In this document: positions 17,268 to 25,313 of the stretch, piece after piece
Layout of the letters: the number at the start of each line of letters is the position of its first letter
Numbering within the stretch: position 1 is the stretch's first letter
NCBI GenBank assembly: GCA_958434805.1
Contig: CAUBDX010000017.1
Span: forward strand, 1-60,796
Direction: 5' to 3'
DNA: 60,796 bases
Source of the DNA: an uncultured Phocaeicola sp.
GTDB taxonomy: Bacteria; Bacteroidota; Bacteroidia; Bacteroidales; Bacteroidaceae
Translations under genes and position numbers: made by a program
Notes under the pieces: model-generated
Databases searched by the model: none
Seen by the model: the letters and a program-made list of their open reading frames with translations, nothing else
Told to the model about the DNA's origin: nothing

Positions 17268-17924
17268 ATGAAAGCTGGTTTATTAAAGAAAATCTCATTG
17301 GCTTTGGGATTGGTATTATGGGTGACAGGTTCTGTATGTGCATCGCCTGCTGACGAAGAAGGTGCTAACAAGGCTAATAACAATCTGGTAAAGGTTCTTG
17401 TTATAGGACTTCACGACAATGTGGAATCCAACTATTTTCCCGGCAGTATGATTACTGAGGAAACTGGAATACCGACTGATAGCATAGATTATACTTATAA
17501 TCAGATTATAGCAAAGAATATTATTGCATCCAATAAGAATAAGAAATACCAGTTCGTTACTCCGGAAAAGGCGGCGGCCATCAGCAGTTTGTTGGATAAA
17601 ATCAGACTGGAAGGTGAAGAAGAGGAGAGGTATGCGGATCTTAGTCAGGTGGATGATAATCGGTATGAACAGCTGATAAAGGATACTGATTCGGATTATG
17701 TATTATTTTTGAATCAGCATTATTTGAAATGGCAAGAAAAGCCTTTGCGTACTTTGTTTCATATCACCAGTTATTCTTTGTTTGATAAGAATCAGAAGGA
17801 AGTAACCCGAGGTAATAACTATTTTACCAGCATGAATTTGGAAAGTAAAGATAAGTTGAGTAAGGATAGTCGGAAAAGTTCTTCAAAGATAGTTTCCACT
17901 ATTGTAAAAAGCTTGTCAAAGTGA
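17268..17924 (+). CDS. Hypothetical secreted protein
   Basis: About 218 residues from ATG 17268, preceded by the purine-rich AAAGGA. A signal peptide (1-26, ending VCASP) points to the periplasm. The body starts VKVLVIGLHDNVESNYFPGS and has many Lys/Asp/Ser residues; DSDYVLFLNQHYLKWQEKP and LFHITSYSLFDKNQKEV could be beta strands. I do not recognise the family. It has its own -7 element and ends before a strong shared terminator, so it seems to be a single-gene unit. Confidence 0.75.
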   Translation: MKAGLLKKISLALGLVLWVTGSVCASPADEEGANKANNNLVKVLVIGLHDNVESNYFPGSMITEETGIPTDSIDYTYNQIIAKNIIASNKNKKYQFVTPEKAAAISSLLDKIRLEGEEEERYADLSQVDDNRYEQLIKDTDSDYVLFLNQHYLKWQEKPLRTLFHITSYSLFDKNQKEVTRGNNYFTSMNLESKDKLSKDSRKSSSKIVSTIVKSLSK

Positions 17925-17955
17925 TGTCGTTATTCAGAAATTTATAAGAATAGGT

Positions 17956-17988
17956 GGGGCTGAAGTTCAAGACTTCAGCCCCCTTTTT
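17956..17988 (+). terminator. Terminator between the hypothetical gene and the DUF2851 gene
   Basis: A perfect 11-base stem (GGGGCTGAAGT / ACTTCAGCCCC, loop TCAAG) is followed by CTTTTT on the plus strand. It lies between convergent genes. Confidence 0.92.
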
Positions 17989-19254
17989 CTATTTTCTTTT
18001 CAGATATTCGTACCCTATCCGGCAATACAGGCATTTTTTCTTATCGCAATATTCTTTCTTTAATTGTATCAAAGCTTGGCTGTCGGCGGCATTGGAGGCT
18101 TTCATTCCGCATTGTTCCCACATGCGGGTGATATAATTGTTCTCCGCTTTCAATTCTTCCAGAAAACTGCCGGCACGTGCACAAAGTACACGATTCCCTT
18201 TATGCAGTCCGTAAGCATAGAGAAATGTCACTACCGTGTTGATAATGAGTAAATCCAGTGAGGTGTTACTTAGAGTCTTCGGACGGGAAGGGGAAGAACC
18301 GCCAAATGTATAATGAGTGAGCCAGTATTCTGACGTTCCTCCTTTCAGAATATCTCTGACACCTTGTAGTGTTTCCGTTTCCATGATGCGAGAGAGCAGT
18401 CCGTAGGCACGATGATAAAGACATGCCAACTGTGCAATCCGTATATGCGGAAAATTAGCAGGACGTAGCCGGAGAAAACGCCATAGGGAAGCATCCATCG
18501 GGATAAGTCCGAATTTATGCTGTAGATAGGTGTACTCTTTTTTTAGCCGGAGATAGTATCCGTCTCCATCAGAATCTTCCAGAATGCCGGCTTGTCCAAA
18601 GAAGATGGCTTCTATCTGGAAAAGGTCGTTCCGATGCTTGTCTACTGCCCGGAAGGGAAGCCGATGAGCCCAGGTTTCGAAAGCGTCTCCGTTCAGCCCG
18701 AAACCGAAATTACGTGCCAGTGTGATAAAAAAAGCATCTTCCCAATTGCCTTGACAACGTTTTAACCGTTCATTCAATAAGGTCGCTTTTTGCTCGAATC
18801 TTTCCATCTGTAAGGCAGTCATCCATGAGTGGGCGGTGAAAGGGGGGAGTGAAGGAATGATGCGGTAACAAGGGGGGTAGCTGTCTGTTTCCAACAGTTC
18901 CTTGTAGTTGGTGCGGACCGCTTCCGGGCAGATGAGTTGTATTTGGGGGATTCTTTCTCCATTGCTCCTGCTGATTTCCGTATCTATTTCGGAGGCTATA
19001 TGCAGAATGACAGAGTTGTAACCGGCATCTGCATGATGTCCGTGTTTGAACCAGTCTGAAGATCTTTCATGTATCTCGATATTGCCTATCCAAAGCACAC
19101 CGTCCAGCTTGAGCTTGGCATTAAAAAAATCGGGACCGGCGTCGGTATTCGCCAGTCCCGTATCTATAACTTCCACTTGTTGGCCGGTTGTTGTTTTCAG
19201 TTCTTTGAGAGGAAATATTTTATGTTTCCATACATAGTGTAATAGTTGTTCCAT
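17989..19254 (-). CDS. DUF2851 family protein
   Basis: A 421-residue cytosolic protein with no signal peptide, of a family restricted largely to Bacteroidetes and of unknown function. The family start is clear: MEQLLHYVWKHKIFP, then TGLANTDAGPDFFNAKLKLD, WIGNIEIHERSSDWFKHGH, YNSVILHI. The C-terminus ends in a cysteine-containing segment, EYCDKKKCLYCRIGYEYLKR, which could bind a metal. The N-terminal part with IEIH and Asp/His residues has the feel of a nuclease-like fold, but no function is claimed. It is divergent from dapB. Confidence 0.9.
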   Translation of the reverse strand: MEQLLHYVWKHKIFPLKELKTTTGQQVEVIDTGLANTDAGPDFFNAKLKLDGVLWIGNIEIHERSSDWFKHGHHADAGYNSVILHIASEIDTEISRSNGERIPQIQLICPEAVRTNYKELLETDSYPPCYRIIPSLPPFTAHSWMTALQMERFEQKATLLNERLKRCQGNWEDAFFITLARNFGFGLNGDAFETWAHRLPFRAVDKHRNDLFQIEAIFFGQAGILEDSDGDGYYLRLKKEYTYLQHKFGLIPMDASLWRFLRLRPANFPHIRIAQLACLYHRAYGLLSRIMETETLQGVRDILKGGTSEYWLTHYTFGGSSPSRPKTLSNTSLDLLIINTVVTFLYAYGLHKGNRVLCARAGSFLEELKAENNYITRMWEQCGMKASNAADSQALIQLKKEYCDKKKCLYCRIGYEYLKRK

Positions 19255-19277
19255 GTTAATGAGGTGTAAATGTTTGG

Positions 19278-19314
19278 CAAATGTAATGGTTTACAACGAA
19301 AAACGCTATCTTTG
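19278..19314. promoter_or_regulatory. Divergent -7 elements for the DUF2851 gene and dapB
   Basis: TACATTTG on the minus strand (19278-19285) faces the DUF2851 start. TATCTTTG on the plus strand (19307-19314) precedes dapB. The plus element overlaps a GTG at 19314 that could open a longer dapB frame, so the real dapB start is the ATG at 19338. Confidence 0.6.
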
Positions 19315-19337
19315 TGGCTGAAATAACATTCGTAATT

Positions 19338-20093
19338 ATGAAAATAGCATTAATAGGATACGGAAAGATGGGCAAGGAGATTGAAAAGGTTGCAGTTGCC
19401 CGCGGACATGAGATTGTGAGTATTATAGATGTTGATAATCAAGATGATTTTAATTCGGAAGCATTTAAATCAGCAGATGTGGCTATTGAGTTTACTAACC
19501 CGATGGTGGCATATGACAACTATATGAAAACTTTTGCTGCCGGTGTCAAATTGGTATCGGGCAGTACCGGATGGATGGACAAACATGGTGATGAGGTGAA
19601 AGAATTATGCACGAAAGGTGGAAAAACCTTGTTCTGGTCGTCTAATTTCAGTCTGGGTGTCGCTATATTCTCTGCTGTAAATAAATACTTGGCTAAAATA
19701 ATGAATAACTTTCCCGCTTACGAGGTTTCCATGACCGAAACTCATCATATTCATAAACTGGATGCGCCCAGCGGAACAGCCATCACGCTGGCCGAAGGGA
19801 TTCTGGAAAATATGAACCGCAAGAGTAAATGGGTGAAAGGGACCATGGTGGCACCGGATGGAACCGTGTCGGGAACATCGGAATGTGCCGAGAATGAGTT
19901 TCCTGTAAATTCGATCCGTGAAGGGGAGGTGTTTGGTATTCATACTATCCGCTATGACTCTGAGGCGGACAGCATCTCAATTACCCATGATGCCAAGAAT
20001 CGGAAGGGGTTTGCCTTGGGAGCTGTTTTGGCGGCGGAATATACATCCAGGCATGAAGGGTTATTAGGAATGAGTGATTTATTTCAGTTTTAA
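19338..20093 (+). CDS. dapB: 4-hydroxy-tetrahydrodipicolinate reductase
   Basis: About 251 residues from ATG 19338. DapB reduces 4-hydroxy-tetrahydrodipicolinate with NAD(P)H in lysine and meso-diaminopimelate synthesis, in the cytosol. Seen: the nucleotide-binding MKIALIGYGKMGKEIE, IEFTNPM, SGSTGW, and the catalytic TETHHIHKLDAPSGTAITLA. The C-terminus GFALGAVLAAEY is as expected. It heads a tight run dapB-lepB-lepB-like-WbqC-SDR-uxuA. Confidence 0.96.
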   Translation: MKIALIGYGKMGKEIEKVAVARGHEIVSIIDVDNQDDFNSEAFKSADVAIEFTNPMVAYDNYMKTFAAGVKLVSGSTGWMDKHGDEVKELCTKGGKTLFWSSNFSLGVAIFSAVNKYLAKIMNNFPAYEVSMTETHHIHKLDAPSGTAITLAEGILENMNRKSKWVKGTMVAPDGTVSGTSECAENEFPVNSIREGEVFGIHTIRYDSEADSISITHDAKNRKGFALGAVLAAEYTSRHEGLLGMSDLFQF

Positions 20094-20096
20094 GAT

Positions 20097-21521
20097 ATGA
20101 TAAGAGCAACACATACACAGTGGATTAAGTTTGCCGTTGTTCTGGCGCTTTACCTGATATTTCTTGTCTGGTTGAGAAGCTGGCTGGGATTGGTGGTTGT
20201 ACCGTTTATCTTCGATGCGTATATCACAAAGAAGATTCCATGGACTTGGTGGAGAGAGTCCAAGAACCGTCATGTAGTGACTGTCATGGGATGGGTGGAT
20301 GCTATTGTATTCGCACTGGTGGCGGTATACTTTGTCAACCTCTATTTCTTCCAGAACTATGTGATTCCTTCTTCCTCGCTGGAAAAATCATTGCTGACGG
20401 GTGATTATCTGTTTGTGAGTAAAATGAGTTATGGGCCCCGTGTGCCTCAGACTCCGCTGCACATGCCGTTGGCACAACACACACTGCCGTTTTTTAATTG
20501 TAAATCATACCTTGAGCATCCACAATGGGATTATAAACGGGTGAAAGGTTTGGGGGATGTACAGTTGAATGATATCGTTGTCTTTAACTTTCCGGCCGGA
20601 GATACAGTTGCCACCGGTGTGCCCAATGATGATATTTACCGTCTGAGTTATGGCGCAGGCAAGGAGCTGGCAAAACCGGTGGATTTGGCTTCCATGACTC
20701 CGGAGCAGCAACGGGTGGTCTATGATTATTATTATCAGTTGGGACGGGAGTACCTGAAAGAGAATCCACAGAACTTCGGTGAGATAATCAGCCGTCCGGT
20801 AGACCGCCGTGAGAACTACGTGAAGCGGTGTGTGGGTTTGCCCGGACAAACGCTGGAGATAAAGGATCGTATTATTTATTTGGATGGTAAAGCTAATAAA
20901 GAGCCTGATAATGTGCAGTATCGTTATCTGGTGAAAACCAAGCGTCCTATTCCCGATGACTTGGCTCATGAACTGGGTATCAGCAAGGAGGATATGATGA
21001 TGTATTATACGGATGCTTCTGTTTATAATATGCCTCTGACGGAAAAAGCGAAAGCGGGTTTGTTGGCGCGTAAGGATATTGTAGTCAGTATTGAGAATAC
21101 ACCGGCTGATGATGCGGGGGGCTTGTACCCGCTGAATATGTATAAGAACTGGACTACGGATAACTACGGACCTGTATGGATTCCCAAAAAGGGAGAGACG
21201 GTGAAACTCACGATAGAGAATCTTCCTGTTTATGAGCGTCCTATTCATGTTTACGAGGGTAATGAACTGGCGGTGAAAGATGGAAAGATTTATATTAACG
21301 GCAAGGAAACCGATGAGTATACTTTCAAGATGGATTATTACTGGATGATGGGAGATAACCGTCATAATTCGGCTGACTCCCGCTTTTGGGGATTTGTTCC
21401 TGAAGATCATGTGGTGGGAAAACCTATCTTTATCTGGTTGTCATTGGATAATGACCGTGGCTGGCTGGATGGAAAAATACGTTGGAACCGATTGTTTACC
21501 TTTGTAGATAACATTAAATAA
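20097..21521 (+). CDS. lepB: Signal peptidase I
   Basis: A 474-residue S26 peptidase, long for the family because of inserts typical of Bacteroidetes. N-terminal membrane segments lie at about 10-40 and 65-87. The nucleophile is Ser94 in VIPSSSLEKSLL, and the general base is Lys243 in RRENYVKRCVGLPGQ. The C-terminal box GDNRHNSADSRFWGFVP is intact. It removes signal peptides from exported proteins on the outer face of the inner membrane. The gene starts three bases after the dapB stop. Confidence 0.95.
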   Translation: MIRATHTQWIKFAVVLALYLIFLVWLRSWLGLVVVPFIFDAYITKKIPWTWWRESKNRHVVTVMGWVDAIVFALVAVYFVNLYFFQNYVIPSSSLEKSLLTGDYLFVSKMSYGPRVPQTPLHMPLAQHTLPFFNCKSYLEHPQWDYKRVKGLGDVQLNDIVVFNFPAGDTVATGVPNDDIYRLSYGAGKELAKPVDLASMTPEQQRVVYDYYYQLGREYLKENPQNFGEIISRPVDRRENYVKRCVGLPGQTLEIKDRIIYLDGKANKEPDNVQYRYLVKTKRPIPDDLAHELGISKEDMMMYYTDASVYNMPLTEKAKAGLLARKDIVVSIENTPADDAGGLYPLNMYKNWTTDNYGPVWIPKKGETVKLTIENLPVYERPIHVYEGNELAVKDGKIYINGKETDEYTFKMDYYWMMGDNRHNSADSRFWGFVPEDHVVGKPIFIWLSLDNDRGWLDGKIRWNRLFTFVDNIK

Positions 21522-21522
21522 A

Positions 21523-22422
21523 TTGCGCATACCCTGTATTCCTGTATGGATAAAAGCAATGCTTACTGCTGTCATTCTGGTACTGTTGGTAAAGACATTT
21601 GCTTTCACCTCCTGCACCATTCCCTCTACCGGTATGGAGAATAGCCTTTATCAAGGGGAAAGGGTTTTGGTGAATAAGTGGAGTTATGGGTTTCGTGTGC
21701 CTTTTTCTATCTGGCGGTGGCTGGGAAAAACTGCCGGGAAAGGGGATATTGTGTTGTTCAACAATCCTAATCCACGGTCTCCTCAGACGTCGGTGGGCAA
21801 TCGGGAAGTGTTTATAAGCCGTGTGGTAGGAGTACCCGGAGATACGTTGATGTTGAATGATGAACTGTGGGTGACCGACGAACAAGTGTTGAGCCCGGAT
21901 AGTAAATCTTTGTATGTCTATTCTCATACGGAAGAAGAAACGATGCAGGCTGCCATGCAGCAAGTGAACATTCAGGGAAACAGGTTGGTGGGGTATGCCG
22001 AGGGGAAGTATATACGTACCTTCAGTCATTATGAATATTACCTGTTAAAACAAAAACTGGCGGGAAAAGTGGATTTGATTCCTCTTTATCATAAGGATAT
22101 AAGCAAGAGCCATCCCTTTGTGATCCCGGAAAAAGGGAAACCTGTCAAGGTATATCCTTGGAATGTGACCTTGTTGTGCAATACTATTGTCCGCCATGAA
22201 GGGAGAGTGGCTTCTGTCAGGGGAGATACCCTGTATGTAGGGGGAAAACCTGTAGAAGCCTATACATTTAATAAAAATTATTACTGGATGGCATCCAATA
22301 ATCCGGTGAATCTGTGTGATTCGCGTTTATTCGGCCTGGTGCCCGATGACCATTTGATCGGTAAAGCTTGGCGCATTTGGTTTTCATCCAGAAAAGGGCG
22401 CATTTTTCAACGAGTGCAATAA
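21523..22422 (+). CDS. Signal peptidase I-like protein lacking the catalytic dyad
   Basis: A 299-residue S26-family paralogue. The TTG at 21523, one base after the lepB stop, gives a short cationic segment before the membrane helix; ATG 21559 is an alternative. The fold is clear (TIPSTGMENSLYQGERVLV, SRVVGVPGDTL, DSRLFGLVPDDHLIGKA). However, the nucleophile position before Met38 is Gly37 rather than Ser, the lysine position reads Ser99 (FISRVVGVPG), and the GDN box reads ASN. It is probably a pseudo-peptidase that assists or regulates LepB, or uses other residues (inference). Confidence 0.88.
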   Translation: MRIPCIPVWIKAMLTAVILVLLVKTFAFTSCTIPSTGMENSLYQGERVLVNKWSYGFRVPFSIWRWLGKTAGKGDIVLFNNPNPRSPQTSVGNREVFISRVVGVPGDTLMLNDELWVTDEQVLSPDSKSLYVYSHTEEETMQAAMQQVNIQGNRLVGYAEGKYIRTFSHYEYYLLKQKLAGKVDLIPLYHKDISKSHPFVIPEKGKPVKVYPWNVTLLCNTIVRHEGRVASVRGDTLYVGGKPVEAYTFNKNYYWMASNNPVNLCDSRLFGLVPDDHLIGKAWRIWFSSRKGRIFQRVQ

Positions 22423-23078
22423 TGGAGAATACGATATATTTAAGTTCGGCCTATCTGGCCCCGGTGGAATATTATACAAAACTGTTTGCCTGTGAGAAGG
22501 TCTATGTGGAACAGTATGACAATTATGTGAAACAGACTTATCGCAACCGTTGTGTCATTGCGGCAGCCGACGGTCCGCTGGCACTGACTATCCCTACGGA
22601 AAAAAGCGGTACGCCTAAATGCCTGATGAAGGATGTCCGTATTTCGGATCATGGCAATTGGCGTCATATACATTGGAATGCTTTGGTGGCTGCATATAGA
22701 AACAGTCCTTTCTTTGAGTACTATGCTGATGATTTCCGCGTCTTTTATGAAAAGAAATATGCCTTCTTGTGGGATTATAATCAGGAAATTTGTTCTTTAG
22801 TATGCGATTTGATCGATATTCATCCCCATATGGAAGGAACAACGGAATATTGCATGGAATTTGTTCCGGGTGAGGTTGATTTTCGTGAGACTATTCATCC
22901 GAAGCGTGACTGGCGTAAGGCGGATGCTGACTTTTGCCCTAAACCTTACTATCAAGTTTTTGATGCCAAATACGGTTTTCTGCCGAATTTGAGTATCGCC
23001 GATCTTTTGTTTAATATGGGGCCGGAGAGCCTGATTGTTTTGCGAGATAGTGTTAAAGGTATAAACCATAAAGAATAA
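22422..23078 (+). CDS. WbqC family protein
   Basis: About 218 residues from ATG 22422, which overlaps the previous stop as TAATG. It matches the WbqC-like family: IYLSSAYLAPVEYYTKLFAC, EQYDNYVKQTYRNRCVIAA, TIPTEKS, WRHIHWNALVAAYRNSPFFEYY, LSIADLLFNMGPESL. Members are often near O-antigen or lipid-modification genes, and their reaction is not settled. It is co-transcribed with the signal peptidase genes. Confidence 0.9.
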   Translation: MENTIYLSSAYLAPVEYYTKLFACEKVYVEQYDNYVKQTYRNRCVIAAADGPLALTIPTEKSGTPKCLMKDVRISDHGNWRHIHWNALVAAYRNSPFFEYYADDFRVFYEKKYAFLWDYNQEICSLVCDLIDIHPHMEGTTEYCMEFVPGEVDFRETIHPKRDWRKADADFCPKPYYQVFDAKYGFLPNLSIADLLFNMGPESLIVLRDSVKGINHKE

Positions 23079-23082
23079 TATC

Positions 23083-23895
23083 ATGAATAATTTGTTTAGT
23101 GTAAAAGACCAGGTGGTGGTAATCACCGGTGGAACAGGGGTTTTGGGAAAGGCTATTGCCGCCCATTTGGCAGAAGAAGGTGCCAAGGTTGTTATATTAG
23201 GCCGTAAGGCAGAAGTAGGAAATGCCATTGTAAACGAAATCAAGGCCAAAGGCGGGGAAGCCATGTTTCTTGTAACGAATGTGTTGGATGAGGCTATATT
23301 GGAGCAGAATCTGAAGGATATTCTCGCAGCATATGGTCGTGTAGATGCATTGCTGAATGCAGCAGGAGGTAATATGCCGGGTGCTACGATTGCTCCTACA
23401 GGAAATTTCTTTGATTTGAAGGTCGATGAGTTCCAGAAAGTGCTTAATCTGAATCTTACCGGAACAGTTCTGCCTACACAGGTATTTTTGAAGCCGATGG
23501 TGGAACAGAAGAAAGGAGCTATTGTGAACTTCTCTTCTATGGCGGCATTCCGTCCGATGACCCGTGTATGTGGTTATGCGGCTGCAAAAGCGGGAATCTC
23601 TAATTTCACTGCGTTCATGGCCAATGAAGTGGCTACGAAATTTGGTGAAGGCATCCGCGTGAATGCCATTGCTCCGGGATTCTTCCTGACCGAACAGAAC
23701 CGTACTTTGTTGACAAACGAAGATGGTACATATACTCAGCGTGGTAATGATGTGATTCGCCAGACTCCGTTCAAACGTTTCGGTAAAGCAGAGGAACTGT
23801 GTGGAACCATCCAGTATCTCATCAGCGATGCCAGCAGCTTTGTAACCGGTACAGTAGCCGTAGTAGATGGTGGTTTCAATGCATTTGCCATGTAA
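23083..23895 (+). CDS. SDR-family D-mannonate oxidoreductase (UxuB-like)
   Basis: A 270-residue short-chain dehydrogenase: TGGTGVLGKAIA binds the cofactor, NAAGGN follows, and the catalytic set is Ser in NFSSMAAF, then YAAAKAG. The end VTGTVAVVDGGFNAF is typical. The next gene is mannonate dehydratase (39 bases on), which supports a role in D-fructuronate/D-mannonate interconversion in glucuronate breakdown. Bacteroidetes use an SDR for this step in place of the longer E. coli UxuB. It starts four bases after WbqC. Confidence 0.85.
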   Translation: MNNLFSVKDQVVVITGGTGVLGKAIAAHLAEEGAKVVILGRKAEVGNAIVNEIKAKGGEAMFLVTNVLDEAILEQNLKDILAAYGRVDALLNAAGGNMPGATIAPTGNFFDLKVDEFQKVLNLNLTGTVLPTQVFLKPMVEQKKGAIVNFSSMAAFRPMTRVCGYAAAKAGISNFTAFMANEVATKFGEGIRVNAIAPGFFLTEQNRTLLTNEDGTYTQRGNDVIRQTPFKRFGKAEELCGTIQYLISDASSFVTGTVAVVDGGFNAFAM

Positions 23896-23934
23896 CAAGT
23901 CTTTAGTTTTTAATTCTCAATTTTTTTATTTGAT

Positions 23935-25110
23935 ATGATTTTATGTGAGCAAACATGGCGCTGGTACGGACCGAATGATCCCGTATCATTGTGGGACATC
24001 AAACAAGCCGGAGCAACCGGTATTGTCAATGCCTTACATCATATTCCCAACGGTGAAGTATGGACGGTAGAGGAAATAATGAAGCGCAAGAAATTGATTG
24101 AAGAAGCAGGATTAACTTGGAGTGTCGTAGAATCCGTGCCCGTACACGAGCATATTAAGACACAGACAGGAGATTATCTGAGATATATCGAGAACTATAA
24201 ACAGAGTTTGCGTAATCTGGCAGCATGTGGTATCTATATTGTGACTTATAACTTCATGCCTGTACTGGATTGGACCCGTACGGACCTGGCATATACGTTG
24301 CCCGATGGTTCCAAGGCATTGCGTTTTGAGCGGGCTGCTTTTGTAGCGTTCGATCTGTTTATCTTGAAACGTCCGGGAGCCGAAAAGGAATACTCGGCCG
24401 AAGAGATAGAAAAGGCAAAAGCGCGTCTGGCACAAATGGATGAGGAAGAAATTCATCGTCTGACACGAAATATGATTGCAGGATTGCCCGGTTCGGAGGA
24501 AAGTTTTACATTGGAGCAATTCCAAAATGAACTGGACCGTTACAAGGATATTGATGCGGACAAACTCCGCAATAACTTGATTTTCTTCTTGAAAGAAATT
24601 TGTCCGGTAGCCGATGAAGTGGGAGTAAAGCTCGTTATTCATCCGGACGATCCGCCTATGTCTATTCTGGGCTTGCCGCGCATTATGAGTACGGAGGCGG
24701 ATTTCAAGCTGTTGGTGGAAGCTGTACCTAATCCGTCAAACGGACTTTGTCTGTGCTGTGGCTCATTTGGCGTATCTGCACAGAATGATTTGCCGGGTAT
24801 CATGGAACGTTGGGGAGACCGTATCAATTTTGTTCATTTGCGCAGTACCCAACGTGATGCTGAAGGGAACTTTTATGAGGCGAATCATCTGGAGGGTGAT
24901 GTGGACATGTATCATGTAGTTAAGAACCTGTTGAAAGTGCAGCAACGTCGTGGAATATCTATTCCTATGCGTCCGGATCATGGTCATCAGATGATAGATG
25001 ATTTGAACAAGAAAACAAATCCGGGCTATTCTTGTTTGGGACGTATGCGTGGCCTTGCCGAGCTTCGTGGTTTGGAAAAAGGAATAGCGATGAGTATGGT
25101 GGCAGAGTAA
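23935..25110 (+). CDS. uxuA: Mannonate dehydratase
   Basis: A 391-residue enzyme converting D-mannonate to 2-keto-3-deoxygluconate. Family motifs: [54 protein letters not shown], metal ligands in [24 protein letters not shown] and MRPDHGHQM. Length is normal. It closes the run that began with dapB and is followed by a strong terminator. Confidence 0.95.
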   Translation: MILCEQTWRWYGPNDPVSLWDIKQAGATGIVNALHHIPNGEVWTVEEIMKRKKLIEEAGLTWSVVESVPVHEHIKTQTGDYLRYIENYKQSLRNLAACGIYIVTYNFMPVLDWTRTDLAYTLPDGSKALRFERAAFVAFDLFILKRPGAEKEYSAEEIEKAKARLAQMDEEEIHRLTRNMIAGLPGSEESFTLEQFQNELDRYKDIDADKLRNNLIFFLKEICPVADEVGVKLVIHPDDPPMSILGLPRIMSTEADFKLLVEAVPNPSNGLCLCCGSFGVSAQNDLPGIMERWGDRINFVHLRSTQRDAEGNFYEANHLEGDVDMYHVVKNLLKVQQRRGISIPMRPDHGHQMIDDLNKKTNPGYSCLGRMRGLAELRGLEKGIAMSMVAE

Positions 25111-25127
25111 CTTCTTTTTAACATATA

Positions 25128-25179
25128 AAAATAAGACCTGAATGTCTTCCGGTATCCGGAGATCTTCAGGTCTTATTTT
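25128..25179. terminator. Terminator after uxuA
   Basis: A perfect 15-base stem (25128-25142 / 25165-25179) has its left arm rich in A and its right arm ending TTATTTT. The loop holds a small TCCGG-TAT-CCGGA hairpin. It could work on both strands. Confidence 0.85.
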
Positions 25180-25207
25180 GTTTAAAGGCTGGATAATAGG
25201 GGCTTTC

Positions 25208-25273
25208 TAGACAAATACAGATATTAATTAGACAAATAAAGAGGTGCTGGCGGAATGGGAACGCCTATATTTG
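25208..25273 (+). promoter_or_regulatory. susC promoter with direct-repeat operator
   Basis: The -7 element TATATTTG (25266-25273) has no TTG at the right distance. Instead TAGACAAATA occurs twice, at 25208-25217 and 25229-25238, exactly 21 bases apart, which is the spacing of AraC-type half-sites. The obvious candidate binder is the HTCS encoded at 32093-35980 (inference). Confidence 0.6.
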
Positions 25274-25313
25274 CAACAGTTTTTAATCTAATTAATCCTT
25301 AAATTCTTTTATT

